A DNA stretch of 64,000 bases from Selaginella tamariscina (GCA_003024785.1 PUQB01000181.1:263501-327500), one strand, 5' to 3'. Positions 1-12,468 are shown, counted from the first letter of the stretch. A program made the numbers and translations. The notes: generated by a model not told the origin, from the letters alone.

Positions 1-292
1 GGATATGCTTAGGATATCCTACAGGATATGCTATAGGATATATACAGGATATGATAGGATATTACAGGATATGCCTAAAGGATAAGGGTCACTATTTTTA
101 GCTCATGACCATATTAGACTCATGACCAGATTAGCTTGGAGTTGTGAGTATAAAAGCTCGACCTAATTGTTGTACAATCAGTTACTATCAACACTAGTCA
201 TTCTACGATCATTTTTGTCTTGTTCCTTGCTCTTGCCTTTTCTTGAGTCAAGCCTTCTTGTTGTTATCTTGCTCTTAGGTTGTGACTTGACA
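1..292 (+). mobile_element. LTR (family A/D), right part
   Basis: The sequence matches the LTRs at 12120-12468, 18434-18762, 23763-24151, 55176-55524 and 60606-60987. It starts with a run of degenerate 12-13 bp repeats around AGGATATGCCTAC, then has a TATA box (TATAAAAG at 149-156) and the shared block TTGTACAATCAGTTACTATC, and ends in TTGACA. The left end is outside the window. Integrase sequence of a different gypsy family (G) begins at once at 293, so this is probably a solo LTR inserted in G or a recombination joint. Confidence 0.8.
149..156 (+). promoter_or_regulatory. LTR TATA box
   Basis: TATAAAAG lies in the same place in every LTR of this family, about 45 bases before a conserved CAGTTACTATCAACAC segment. 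It fits the U3 core promoter of the retroelement. Conservation across LTR copies is seen directly. Promoter function is inferred. Confidence 0.55.
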
Positions 293-1110
293 GGCGTGTG
301 GGTCATTATGAACAGGTTAACAAAGTTTGTCAATTTAGTTTCGTTAGGGAAGAATATGAATGCATCGGAGCTTGCTACAATGTATTTACAACATTTATTT
401 CCTATCCATAGATTTTCAAATGATATTATAAGTGATTAGAACTCCAAGTTCACTTTTAAACTTTTGAAGAGGTTTTTCTAAGTGCATGAAAGTGAAGCTT
501 AAGTTGATCACCTTGAAATAGATGAGCAAACAGAGAAGGTAAACCAAGTTCTAAAAAATATGCTAAGGTGCACTATTAATCAAAAGGAAGGCTAGTGGGA
601 TAAGTATATTTCATTACTTGAGTTTGCTTATATTAACAATCAATACATTGGGATTGGGATGTGTTATGTCTGGATGGCATTCCAATACAAATTTTGAGTT
701 GGGGTTAGCAAGTAAGAAGGCCCAGGGCAACATGGATGAGGAAGTTAAAAATTTGAGTGTTGAACTTGAGAACATTCAGAGTCTATGTAAAAAGAACTTA
801 CAAATAGTTTAAAACCGAGCTATTAAGTTTGCTAATGAGCACATAAGTTTTTGAGAGTTCTAAGTGGGAAATTATGTATATCTTCGAGTGGTATTTGCCA
901 TACATGTAAGGTAGAATACTATTATGGCCTTATGGAAGGGATGTAATAATAAGTTGTCTCCTAGGTACTCGTGTCCTTGTAAGATTTTGGAGTGTATCGG
1001 TAAGGTGGCATATCGACTACAGCTACCAGCACCTAGTGGTTCATGTTAATTAGTTAAAGAGATTACTCATAAGGAACAAGTCCCTAACAATACATGCCCA
1101 ATTGAGTAAG
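293..1110 (+). pseudogene. Ty3/gypsy integrase remnant (element G, unit 1)
   Basis: Broken frames give a gypsy integrase core: MNRLTKFVNLVSLGKN (normally VDRLTKFAHF-like), then a conserved run ending FSNDIISD, then QTEKVNQVLKNMLRC (normally QTERVNQTLE-like) and a decayed C-terminal part. Several frameshifts and stops remove coding capacity. Homologous fragments lie upstream of copy 2 (7000-8060) and copy 3 (13150-13850). The same position relative to the AUX/LAX copies means the insertion predates the duplication of those units. Confidence 0.75.
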
Positions 1111-1525
1111 TTATATTACCAAGGGGTGTAAGAGAGGGTGTAAGATAGGAGTTACATAAGAATAATGGTAGGGGGTTATGGAAGAAGGTGGGTTTAACTC
1201 ATAAATGGTGGGGGTTATGAAAGAAGGTGACTTGACTTTGACTTGGGAAAGTGCCAAGGAAGGTGCATAGAAGAAGACAAAGAAAATGTGCATGGTCAAA
1301 CCATACATAGATATAGATTTAAAAGAATCTTTAAAAAAATATAAATCTAAGGTATAAAAGGGAAATAGGAGAATTAAGTAATATTGCAATCCTTTTGGAA
1401 AACAATGTGTGCAGACTAAGACAGCTTGGGAGGTTGGGTGGTCTTGTTCGTACGTAGTGGTCCCTAACACATGAAGATTTCTAATTTGTACATAGTGGTC
1501 CCTAACATGTGAAGTTTTGACATAT
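1111..1525 (+). mobile_element. 3' LTR-like tail of element G
   Basis: The part from about 1300 resembles 8060-8331 and 13855-14120. It shares the phrases GTAGTGGTCCCTAACA (twice here) and TTGACATATATA at its right border. It lies just downstream of the integrase remnant, as a 3' LTR would. The segment 1125-1260 has no match in the other two copies. LTR identity is inferred from position and repetition; the left boundary is uncertain. Confidence 0.5.
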
Positions 1526-2003
1526 ATATAAGAATCTTATCAGCGTCGGATCCACGGCACCCTCCTCTGCCTTCACTATTTTTAAAACACATGCTATATA
1601 ATTTAATTTAAAATATAAGATTGCATATATTACATGGTACTTTTTATTTAAATATTTTAATTTTAATTTTCATTTCGATATCAGCATTGGATTTTTCATG
1701 ATCAAATATAAATTCCACTACAGATTTAAATATTAAACTTAAAATATGTTATAAATGATGAATTTAGTGTTGCTATCACTTCACATTATTGATTTTAATA
1801 TAATTTGGTTTTGTCATAACCTTTGGTCGGTTTTACTTGTTTTCCTTTTTCATTTAATAATTTATTTATATACACCAAAGTACATTTAAGCTGCAGAAAT
1901 ATTTATTTTAAATTTATCCTTAAGTATCTTGACTTTGAAACATACGTTTTGCTTTTAAGTGTATAATAATTTATTTATTACCTGTTCACAACAAAACATT
2001 CAT
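1526..2003 (+). promoter_or_regulatory. AT-rich upstream region of AUX/LAX copy 1
   Basis: This block recurs before all five AUX/LAX copies. It opens with CCTCTGCCTTC-like sequence, then TTTTTAAAACACATGCTATA with a TATA-like GCTATATAAT. AT-rich sequence with CAGCATTGGATTTTTC and a final TTTATATACACCAAAGTACA segment follow. Conservation through the array is seen directly. Whether it drives transcription is not shown. Confidence 0.45.
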
Positions 2004-3717
2004 ATGGATATGGAGAATTGCACAAGAGAGTCCATTCAAGAATTTATTCTTAGAATAGTATGGTATGGAGGTTCTACATTCGATGCGTGGCTAAACATTG
2101 CAGCAGCTAAGGTTTGTATAATTCAATACATATTTCATACAGTGCGTGTGCGTGCGTGCATGTAATGTTTCCGTATGTAAGATTACAGACCGGCTATTGA
2201 ATGCTCCACAAGCAAGTGCTCAATTGGGATTACCTTCAGCAATTGTTATACAGCTCTTTCAAGTAGCTGTAGGAATTTGGACAGAAAGCATAATTAATAT
2301 TTTATATTTAAAACACAAGTTTAATATCAGGCAGACTAGAAATCGTGACACATATAATCAGACAATTCAGGTAAATTCTATTTAATTTTTATTTAATTTT
2401 ATGACATATTAAACTTATAGCTTCATGAAGTCATTGGTGGACTGTTGAGGTGGAAATGGAAAATAATATCATTAATATTAACTTTTCTTTATTTCAGCTC
2501 TACAAATAGCTATATGTAGCGAGTAAGTAATAAATAATAAAATCCTTTATTATTATTATTATTATTTTATTAAATTAATTTAATTTACAGTTTTGTTTAT
2601 CTGGTTAACGATAAATTAAATAAAAGGACATGGACTATGGTATTTGGAGCAGTTTTCTCTCTATCAATACTTGTTCCAAGTGCACATAACTATAGAGTAT
2701 GGTCCTTCATTGGTGTGGTTACAACTATTTTTGCTTCTGGATATTTAACAATTGCTACTCTTTTCCATGGAAAGGTTGTATTTAATTTATTAATTTATAA
2801 TTTATATATTTTCATTATTATTATTATTATTATTAATGTTTATTATACAGATTCCAAATGTGAAACGCACCTCTCCACATAGTTATCGAGATTACTTCAC
2901 CGGTATGTCTGGCTTGACAAATATGGGGGCGTGGCAATCCCTGTGTAAGCACTCTCTCTTGCAACCACACACACGGACAAACGCACACACATGTGGTGTA
3001 TGGGCCTAAGTGAACATGTATTATATATTAAAATATACTACAGGGAGATTATGGATGCAATGTGGAGACCCCAAGATATATAAAGTTTGGAGGAGGAATA
3101 TTCCATCTTTTAATGGTTATGGTTCCAACTATTACTATGAACATCAATTTTGGAGATGCATTACTCACAGAGATGAATGCCATAGTTTTGCTTCCAGATT
3201 CTAAGTTTAGAGACACAACTATAGTTCTAATGCTTATTCACACGGTACACACACACACATACACACAACTAATGTTTTACCTTTTGAAGTTTATCAACTT
3301 TGGGATGTTTTCAATACCTGTATATACAATGTGGGAAAAAATGGTGGGAGTACATGAGTCACCTAGCTACAGAAAGAGAACATTATTTAGGGTTCCAGTG
3401 TTTTTGGGATTTTGGGTGGCAGCATTAGCATTTCCATTCTTCGGAATGATTAATAGGGTGATTAGCTCTATGATACTAGCATGGAACTTACATATAATAC
3501 CATGCATGATTTATAACATAGTTTTTTGGTCAGTTAAAGAGCAGAAATTAACACATCCTTTATTGAGGTTGGGATGGGTGATGGATTTAAGTATAAACAT
3601 TGGGATTATCTTGTGGATGGTGATGGTTGTGGATTGTGGTTATCATCCTGGAGCAGTATGGACGCATTACTAAAGTCAAAAGGTCTTAAATTATTTGCAC
3701 GTTGTTATAAATGCTAA
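2004..3717 (+). pseudogene. AUX1/LAX-like auxin influx carrier, copy 1 (frameshifted)
   Basis: Exons read as 2004-2115, 2189-2370, 2421-2522, 2591-2774, 2851-2944, 3044-3244 and 3290-3717, with GT-AG introns of 45-100 bp. The translation matches the plant AUX1/LAX family (proton-coupled auxin uptake at the plasma membrane). Visible motifs are VWYGGSTFDAW near the N terminus, VNDKLNKRTWT, PSAHNYRVWSF, FGDALL, LIHTFINFG and a final FARCYKC (AUX1 ends FAKCYQC-like). A complete family member would be about 440 residues; AUX1 is near 485. Compared with its siblings, this copy lost about 11 bases in exon 3, one in exon 5, seven in exon 6 (near 3080) and one near 3640, so it cannot encode the whole protein. 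Intron 6 is a short CA-rich intron that happens to stay in frame. Confidence 0.85.
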
Positions 3718-3926
3718 TAAACATATACAATGTTACATATCAGAGCTTAATTTGGTTTAAGGATTTCACCATAAATAACATTAATTATTAAGAAATTAAA
3801 TATAATTCTTTTTGAAACGTAAAATAAATAATATGACTATTCCTTGGATGTGTTAAGAATATCCTATATATATGTTCTCAATTAAAATCTATAAGAATTC
3901 ACATCAATCAAACCTTATATTTGCTG

Positions 3927-5528
3927 CCCCAAGATGAAATGCTTCCTCCAAATTGTACTGTTGGTCCTTATTTGCTATCATGTGTCATAGATGGCAGATT
4001 GGAAAAGGTATATACTTTTAGCTAAATTATTTAATATAATGCTAAATATGTGTGTGTACATATCACATGATGTGTGTGTATACACACACATACTTCAAAA
4101 GTGAATGTGGTTTAATACTTAATATGTAAAACTCTCGTTAATTAACATATGCACTATACTTTTAATCTAAATGGAATGAAAATGCCATGTCATCAATTTG
4201 TAAATATTATTAAACATAGAGATTACCTTATGTTAAATACACCATGTTGCTAAATTATACTTAGTATATATTTATTTACTATAACGATCTGTTTTATATT
4301 CGATATCAAACATGGGATATTATTAAATATATAACATATATACATACTTATTCTTATTTTGTTTTAATACAGAAAAAAGAAAAGATTACAATTGGATATC
4401 CTCCATTCAAAAAGGAAGATGTGAAAGAGAGTTTTGAGTTTTTAATTACTATAAATAATAATTTAAATACTAAAATTAATTCTATTTAAATAGTTTTTAA
4501 TTACTACAAATAAATTGAATTATTTAATTTTTAATAACATAAGAATTGTAGAACCTTTTTAGTACTTTTGAGTAAATGTACATATAATTATGTTAAAAGA
4601 AATAATATCAAGTTTAACATATTTTAATGAAAGTTTACACCCTTTTAATAATCCATGTAATACCGTTAAAAATGGGTGTATTAGAAAATTTTGTAAACTG
4701 CTTAAGAAAAATATTATCATAGTAATAATTAGAGATGTAGTGCAATAATTTGCAAAGCTAATCAATATTTAATACTAAGTGTCACGCGTGAATACTGTAC
4801 ACTGATATGGTCACTAAGTACTAACTAGTCTTGGCTAGGTGTCTATTATGTATGCATTTTATGATTTGATTGAAAATATGAGATAATTAAAGATAATTAT
4901 TTATTAGATTTATTTAAACTTTCATAATTAACTTTAGGAAGAATGATTTTTTTTATTATAAAAATAATTATTGCATTGAAATATACTCATTCATTAAAAT
5001 ATCTATACCAAAATATATAAGTTCATACTTGTCATTGTCATTAATTTTTAAAATTTAAAATTTATTATTTTATATAATTTTAAGTACATATAAATAAGCA
5101 GTTTTCTTTATATGCATCACATTTATATTTATATATAGTACAAAATATAAAAAATAAAATTTAATTATTGTAAATCTGCTTATATAACATTAGAACATGA
5201 AATTTAATATTAATTTTTATTTTATAATGTTGTAATCACATGAAATTATTTTTTATGCAATAATTTTGAGCGCAATTTTATTAACAATCTCTATAAAAAT
5301 AATTATTAAATATTAATGACTTTTTATATATATCACTTAATTTATAAAATTTATTAAAAATAAGCTAATTTATAGATTTATTCTATGTGAGATATGTGAA
5401 ATAACACTTTAAGTATTAAAAATTTAAAATATATATTAAACTTGTGAGAATTATCAGGAATAAAGCATTAATTGAAGAAATATGTTTTACTCTTTAAAAT
5501 AAAGAAGTTATTATAAAAACTTTTGTAC
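3927..5528. other. 1.6 kb inverted segment inside array unit 1
   Basis: Relative to the blocks after copies 3, 4 and 5, this segment is reverse-complemented. Its AT-rich body at 5250-5460 reads backwards against 28180-28400, and companion exons 5-7 lie on the + strand. The left junction follows TATATTTGCTG near 3926. The right junction precedes CAATTCTTCC near 5531. Both fall at the GGGCCC in the middle of companion exon 5. Confidence 0.75.
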
Positions 5529-5754
5529 CCAATTCTTCCATTTATCACACTTCTCTCAGGTACTATTAAATACAACATTATATTAAATATAAAAAATAAA
5601 AAACAATTAATTTATTATTACTATTTTTTAATTAAATATATGACTTACCTAGTTGAACTTACCAGGATCATAATGTGAACCAGCGACCAAATGTTTTCCA
5701 CGTGTCCTCTTCGGTGGCGTAAGATCTCGTATCTTACACTGTAGAGTTAATTAC

Positions 5755-5905
5755 ATATATGTGTGTGTGTGTGCACGTGTCTCCTCTCGCTTTATCTATC
5801 TATCTATGTGTGTGTGTGTGAATATATGTATGTATACATTACGTATGTATATACACATATACGTAGTACAAATACATACATATACATATACATACCCCAC
5901 TGCTG
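5755..5905. repeat. Microsatellite-rich companion intron 3
   Basis: GTGTGT, TATC and ACATAT runs fill the intron between companion exons 3 and 4. The equivalent intron at 29985-30140 also holds CT, TA and CA runs, so the simple-sequence content is an inherited feature of the intron. Confidence 0.7.
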
Positions 5906-6399
5906 ATGATGTTGTCATGGTGACCAGCCTCCACATGTCTCTTAACAGCGTGGTGAATTGAAAACCTCTTTTTTATGTCGCACTGTGAACAAAATAAATT
6001 GACATTTTAAATCAAAAATAAATAAAATAAATTAAGAATTTTAAATAAAAATTAAGCGAAACTTACGTCCGTAAGGAATGTATTGAAGTGAAGTGCAGGC
6101 ATTGGGGTCGAAGAACTGAGGTGCCACGTGTCAGAGAAACCTAACATTTCATTGCTTTCATGGACTCGAAAATATACATTGACACACACACATGTGTGCG
6201 TGTGCGTGCGTGTGTGTGTGCACTATACGTATGCATACAAATACACACACTACACACTCACAGTGGATCGTCTCTTATGATGAGCCGTTGCCGATCGGCC
6301 GATCCACTACCGTCGGGGAAAACCCAAACCGTTTCATAAGGTTTTGCCCTTTACTACGTGGTTGCAAAACTAGGTCTAATTAATGGCATTTTTAACTAA

Positions 6400-6660
6400 T
6401 GTCACTTTGCGCACTGTTGATGACTAAAATGGGCATCATATAAGAAAATGGGAATAGAAAATAAATATTAATTAATACTTAAGTTTTAATTCTTAATTAG
6501 TTATTTAATAAATATATATTTAAATCGTTCTTTAAACATATATTATTTTAAAGAATATTTCTTTAATATTAAAAATATTAATTAAATATTTAAAATTGTT
6601 AATATTATTAAAAAAATGGGACTATAGACATGCCCATTTTAGTTATAATGTGCAATTTGT
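6400..6660. mobile_element. MITE-like insertion with terminal inverted repeats
   Basis: The left end carries ACTAAAATGGGCAT (from about 6423) and the right end its complement ATGCCCATTTTAGT (to about 6642). A weaker match (TGCGCAC against GTGCAA) extends outward. The AT-rich interior of about 200 bp has no coding capacity. The equivalent positions in the later units (about 30590 and 40480) lack it, giving empty sites. Part of the interior (around 6530-6620) recurs at 63020-63120. Superfamily and target duplication could not be settled. Confidence 0.6.
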
Positions 6661-6744
6661 GTATGGTAAATTCAAAAAAATGTTACATCATTAATAATAA
6701 TCACGAATTAAAAATTAAATATGTATAGAGAGATGATACATATA

Positions 6745-8331
6745 TTATTCTGACCCATATAACAAATTAAAGAATATTCTTTAAAAAGTTATAAGTTAGA
6801 ATATTCCCTAAAGGCCACATGTATGTAGATTTAGAAGACTAGAAAGGTCGGGTGGTATTACGAGGGTCTCTAGTTTGTACATAGTGGCGCAATGCTAACT
6901 TGCATAAACATCTTAACGACTACAATGGCCGTGTGTCAATATATCTTTCTTGTGTAGACCATTTGATCAGTCAAGTATATTATATTTCCATCATGATCGC
7001 CCAAAGACTGATCATTTTGAGAGGAGGAAAACGTATGAATTAATCGAGAGGAGGTTATATTGAAGGAATATGAAAATTGATATCATATAGACTATAAGAC
7101 TTGTGACAAGTGTCAGTAAGTAAAGGTGCCTAGGGAGTAACTGGGTGGGCTATTAGTACCATCATTTATTCCAAACAGGCAATGGGCAGTATCTTTATGG
7201 ACTTTATCATTCATTTGCCAAAGACACAGAGGCAGAATGAACATGTGTGGGACAGGTTGACAAAGTTTATCAAGTTAGTTCCCCTTAGAAAAGAATGCAA
7301 ATGCATCAAAATTGGTTACAATGTATTTACAACATGTTTTTTTATATATGGATTTTTAAATGATATTGTAAGTGATTGGGACTCCAAGGTCCCAATCACT
7401 TTTAACTTTTGAAGAGGCTTTTCTAAGTGCATAAAAGTGAAGCTTAAATTATTTAATGAAGATCATCTTGAAATAGATGGGCAAACAAAGAAGGTAAACC
7501 AAGTTCTAGAAGATATGCTAAGGTGCATTATTAAACAGAAGGAAGACAAGTGGAATAAGTATATTTTATTACTCAAATTTGCTTCAGCCAACAAAGTGGG
7601 ATTAGAATGAGTCTGTACTATACTATGTTTGGATGGCATTCCAAAATAGCTTTTGAGTTGGGGTTAACAAGTGAAAAGGCCCAATGCAAAATTAAAGATT
7701 TGAATGTTGAACTTAAGAACAGTTAGAGTTTGTGTAAGAAGAACTTACAAATAGTTTAAAGTCAAGTTATTAAGTTTGTTAATGAGCACAAAAGCTTCTG
7801 AAAGTTTTAAGTGAGAAATTATGTATATTTTTGAGTGATATTTGCCACACATGTAATGTTATGACAAGGATGTAATAATAAGTTGTTTCATAGGTACTCA
7901 TGTCCTTATGAAATTTTGAAGTGTATCAGTAAGATAACATATCAACTATAATTACTAGAAAGAGTGAGGGTGCACCCAGTGTTTCATGTTAGCCAATTAA
8001 AGAGAGTACTCACAAAGGAATGAGTCCTAAGTAAAGCTAAACGATATATGACCAGTTAAGTAAATTATACTTAAGGACTTGCTAATGACTATTCCCTATA
8101 AAGGTATAAGCCAAAATATTCCCTAAAGGATATAAAGACAAGTACGTAAATCTAGAAGAATCTAAAAAGAATATAAATCTAGGAGAATTAAGTAAAGCAC
8201 TCTAATATTTAAGAATAAGTGTGGAGACAAAGACAGTTTGGGGAGGTGGGGTGGTCTTGTGAAGGTATCTAATTTCTACGTAGTGGTCCCTAACATACGA
8301 GGACTTTTTAGTTTGTACACAGTGGTCCCTA
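6745..8331 (+). mobile_element. Element G remnant with integrase, upstream of copy 2
   Basis: The left part (6780-6890) resembles the LTR-like tail at 8095-8331. The interior has decayed integrase: CDKCQ of the zinc-binding region near 7090-7110, MGSIFMDFIIHLPKTQRQ with the first catalytic Asp (from 7182), DRLTKFIKLVPL, DIVSDWDSK with the second Asp, and QTKKVNQVLEDML. Stops and frameshifts follow, ending near VFHVSQLKRVLTKE. No RT or gag remains. The array lacks this insertion before copies 4 and 5, where the flanks are continuous. Confidence 0.7.
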
Positions 8332-8910
8332 TTGACATATATATATAAGAATCTTATCCTGCCTTCATATGTTTTCTATTTTTAAAACACATGCTATATA
8401 ATTTAATTTAAAATATAAGATTACATATATTACATTTAAATCACATTGGTACTTTTAATTTAAATATTTTAACTTTAATTTTTACATTAAAATGACATTG
8501 ATACTTTCAATATAAATATTTTAATTTTAATTTTAATTTTGATATCATTTTCACGATTTGAATGTAAATTCCACTACAGATTTAAAATATTAAACTTAAA
8601 GTAATTATAAATGGTGAATTTTAGTGTGCTATCACTTCACATTATTAATTTTAATATAATTTGGTTTTGTCATAATCCTTCGTCGGTTTTACACTTGTTT
8701 TCCTTTTTCATTTCTCTTTACTAATATAATATAATAATTTATTTATATACACCAAAGTACATTTAAGCTACAGAAATATTTATCTTAAAGTGACTTTGAA
8801 ACATAAGTTTTGTTTTTATATATAATAATTTATTTATTTTTATATTATTATAATATTTGAGTCAATCTAATCTTTTAAGTCAAGGATGTGGTTCACCACA
8901 AAACATTAAT
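8332..8910 (+). promoter_or_regulatory. AT-rich upstream region of AUX/LAX copy 2
   Basis: This is homologous to 1526-2003. It contains the TTTTTAAAACACATGCTATA segment, the TTTAATATAATTTGGTTTTG segment and the TATATACACCAAAGTACA segment. No gene is visible here. Confidence 0.45.
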
Positions 8911-10642
8911 ATGGACATTGAGAATCACACAAGAGAGTCCATTAAAGAATTTATTCTTAGAATAGTATGGTATGGAGGTTCTACATCCGATGCGTGGCTA
9001 AACATTGCAGCAGCTAAGGTTTGTATAATTCAATACATATTTCATATAGTGCGTGTGCGTGCGTGTAATGTTCCCGTATGTAAGATTACAGTTCGGCTAT
9101 TGAATGCTCCACAAGCAAGTGCTCAATTGGGATTACCTTCAGCAATTGTTATACAGCTCTTTCATATAGCTACCGGAATTTGGATACAAAGCATAATTAA
9201 TATTTTATATTTAAAACACAAGTTTAATATCAGACAGACTAGAAATCATGACTCATATAATCAGACAATTCAGGTAAATTTTATTTAATTTTTATTTAAT
9301 TTTTATGGCATTTTAAACTTATAGCTTCATGAAGTCATTGGTGGACTGTTAGGGTGGAAATGGAAAATAATATCATTAATATTCAATCTGGGGTCTCTTT
9401 TCTTTATTTCAACTCAACAAATAGCTACATGTAGCGAGTAATAATAAATAATAAAATCCTTCGTTATTATTATTATTTTATTAATTAAATTTAATTTACA
9501 GTTTTGTTTATGTGGTTAACGATAAATTAAATAAAAGGACATGGACTATGGTATTTGGAGCAGTTTTCTCTCTGTCAATACTTGTTCCAAGTGCATAAAC
9601 TATAGAGTATGGTCCTTCATTGGTGTGGTTACAACTATTTTTACTTCTGGATATTTAATAATTGCTACTCTTTTCCATGGAAAGGTTGTATTTAATTAAT
9701 TAATTTATATTATATATATAATTTAATATTTCATTATTATTATTATTATTAATGTTTATTATACAGATTCCAAATGTGAAACGCACCTCTCCACATAGTT
9801 ATCAAGATTACTTCACCGGTATGTCTGGCTTGTCAAATCTCGGGCACGTGGTAATCCCTGTGTAAGCACTCTCTCACACTCACACGCACGGACACATGCA
9901 CACACATGTGGTGTATGGGCCTACATGAACATGTATATATATTAAAACGTACTGCAGGGAGATTATGGATGCAATGTGGAGACCCCAAGAATATAAAGTG
10001 GCATATTTCTACGGAGGGGAATATTTATTCTTCTAATGGTCACGGTTCCAGCTATTATTATGAACATCAATTTTGGAGATGCATTACTCACAAAGACAAA
10101 TGCCATAGATTTGCTTCCAGATTCTAAGTTTAGAGACACAACCATAGTTCTCATGCTTATTCACACGGTACACATACGCACGCACGCACACATACACACA
10201 ACTAATGTTTTATCTTTTGAAGTTTATCAACTTTGGGATGTATTCAATACCTGTATATACAATGTGGAGAAGATGGTGGGAGTACATGAATCACCTAGCT
10301 ACAGAAAGAGAACATTATTTAGGGTTCCAATGTTTATGGGATTTTGGGTGATAGCATTAGCATTTCCATTCGTCGGAACGATTAGTAGGGTGATTAGTTC
10401 TATGATAATAACATGGAACTTACATATTACCATGCATGGTTTATAACATAGTTTTTTGGTCAGTTAAAGAGCATAAATTAACACATCCTTTATCAAGGTT
10501 GGATGGGGGGGATTTAAGTGTTAACATTGGGATTATCTTGTGGAAGATGGTTGTGGACTGTGGGTTATCGTCATGGGGCAGTATAGATGCATTACTGAAG
10601 TCAAAAGGTCTTAAATTGTTTGCACGTTGTTATAATTGTTGA
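8911..10642 (+). pseudogene. AUX1/LAX-like auxin influx carrier, copy 2 (frameshifted)
   Basis: Exons are 8911-9022, 9092-9273, 9325-9437, 9502-9684, 9767-9861, 9958-10167 and 10223-10642. Exons 1, 2, 3 and 5 are open and spliceable, and exon 3 is the only intact version in the array. An upstream in-frame ATG exists at 8857. Exon 5 keeps the Gly-His of the AUX1 motif GHAVTVEIM (here LGHVVIPVEIM across the splice). Exon 4 has a one-base loss giving TAA near 9597, exon 6 gains two bases near 10010, and exon 7 loses two near 10425. The C terminus reads LFARCYNC then TGA. It is the least damaged in its first half, but no continuous frame exists. Confidence 0.85.
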
Positions 10643-11945
10643 TAAATAAGTTTAGGGTTTAGGATTTCACCATAAATAATATTAATTATTAAGAAATTAA
10701 ATATAAGTTTTTCTGAAACATAAAATAAATAATATTGAATATTCATTAGATGTGTTAAGAATATTCTATATATATGTTCTCAAATAAAAAAAAAAGATCA
10801 CTGAGAGTTCACATCAATCTAACCTTATATTTGTTAAGACTATTCAAGAATTGGTATAGAGGTTTTGATAATAACTTCTATATTTTAATAAGTAAATATA
10901 TTTTTTAATAATTTTTTATTCTTGATAATTCTTCAAATGACCTGCAGATTTTTAGTACTTGAAGTGTTAGTTTTTCACATTTCTCACATAAAATAAAATT
11001 TTAAATTAAATTTTGTAAATTAAGTGATATATATTTAAGAAGTCATTAATATTTAATATGATTTAAAGATTTTAATACATTTATTGATGTGGGATATATA
11101 TCAAATGTGTGGTTATTATTATTATATAGATTGTTAATAAAATTTGTATTCAAGATTATTGCATAAAACACAATTTCATGTGATTACAAATTACAAAATA
11201 AAAATTTATATTAAATTTCATAGATTTACAATAATTAAATTAAATTTTTTATATTTTGTACTATATATAAATATAAATGTGATGCATATAAAGAAATCTA
11301 CTTATTATATACACTTAAAATTATATAATATAATAAATTTAAAATTTTAAAAGTTAATTGTAGTGACAAGTATAAACTTATATATTTTGGTATAGATATT
11401 TTTAATGAAATGAATATTTCAATGCAATAATTATTTTTATAAAAAAAAACAATTCATCCTAAAATTGATTATGAAAGCCTAAACAAATTAATAAATAATT
11501 ATTTTTAATTATTTCATTTTTTCTTTTGTGTACCACAATCAAACCATAACATGATATATCATACACATAAGAGTTCGTGTGGCCAAGACATATCTTAATC
11601 CTAAAGTTAGTACTTATTAACCACATGAGTGTACACTATTCATACATAAACACTTCAACTTTGCACCACATCTTTATTTGTTATTATGATAAGCAATTTA
11701 CATCTTAAGCAATTTACAAAAATTTCATTTAAAATTAATACACTAACTCTTAATGGTATTGCAATGGATTATTAAAAGGGTGTAAACTTTCATTAAAAAT
11801 GTTAAACTTGATATATTTCCTTTTTAACACAACTATATGTACATTTACTCATAAGTAATAAAAAGGTTCTACAATTTTTATTTTATATAAAATTAAATAA
11901 TTAGATTTATTTATAGTAATTAAAAATTATTTAAATAGAATTAAT
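10643..11945 (-). other. AT-rich 3' flank of copy 2 with companion exon 7 only
   Basis: The sequence follows the uninverted order seen at 28007-29200. The only companion exon present is the short terminal one at 11845-11868 (minus strand, ending TAA, with TAG acceptor at 11869-11871). Homology stops near 11945 where gypsy G sequence begins, so companion exons 1-6 of this unit are lost. No other gene is seen. Confidence 0.55.
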
Positions 11946-12119
11946 GGGAACTATGCCATTTGTCAAAAATTATGCCAAAAAAACTTCTTTGTTAACTAAG
12001 TTACTGAGGAAAGACGTTTTATTTGCATTGAATGCTTCAAAGCATAATAATTTCTAAACTTGAAACAAGCCTTAATACGTGCACCAATTTTATATATTGC
12101 AGATCTCTCTAGGCCTTAT

Positions 12120-12468
12120 TGTCACGAGCCGATATAGAATACAAGATCTTATAGAATACAACCTACAGGATATATAATACAGAATACGAGATACATGATA
12201 TACCTATAAGATACCTATAACATATGCTTATAGGATATACCTACAGGATAAGGGACATTATTTTTAACTCATGCCTAGATTAACTCTTGGAGTATTTATG
12301 AGTATAAAAGCTCCAACCTAATTGTTGTACAATCAGTTACTATCAACACTAGTCATGTTACAATTATTATTCTTGTTCTGTTTCTTGTTCTTATTTTATT
12401 CCTTACTCTTGCCTTGCTCTTTAGTCAAGCCTCCTTGTTTTATCCTACTCTTGGGTCGTAGCTTAATA
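12120..12468 (+). mobile_element. Solo LTR (family A/D) with perfect target duplication
   Basis: It starts TGTCACGAGCCGATA and ends GGTCGTAGCTTAATA, matching the A/D LTR. It is flanked by CTTAT at 12115-12119 and CTTAT at 12469-12473. Removing the LTR and one CTTAT joins the G reading frame as RPYEVSCDVSG, the start of RNase H, which confirms a clean insertion into element G. Internal sequence is gone, as expected after LTR-LTR recombination. The AGGATAT-type repeats and GAGTATAAAAGCTC promoter segment are present. Confidence 0.88.

Larger units (their letters stand above)
3927..6389 (-). pseudogene. Unidentified companion gene, unit 1 (rearranged by inversion)
   Basis: Minus-strand exons read from the right: exon 1 about 6389-6262 (ends at a GTGAGTG donor; sequence here diverged), exon 2 6164-6067 (MLGLSDTWHLSSSTPMPALH), exon 3 5982-5896 (KRFSIHHAVKRHVEAGH), exon 4 5738-5663 and the first part of exon 5 at 5562-5529. 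The rest of exon 5 (3927-4007), exon 6 (4373 to about 4436, donor lost) and exon 7 (4552-4575) read on the + strand because 3927-5528 is inverted. I do not recognise the protein family. The same exon order, uninverted, is seen at 29080-30583. Splice sites such as GTAAGT after exon 2 support a once real gene. Confidence 0.65.

Noticed and set aside
167-439. Open frame of 90 codons at the left edge
   Set aside because: It fuses LTR sequence of the A/D family with a piece of G integrase across an insertion joint, so it is not a gene.
2637-3673. Treating the two long frames of AUX/LAX copy 1 as separate genes
   Set aside because: They are exons 4 and 6-7 of one gene, as shown by matching splice sites and order in the other copies.
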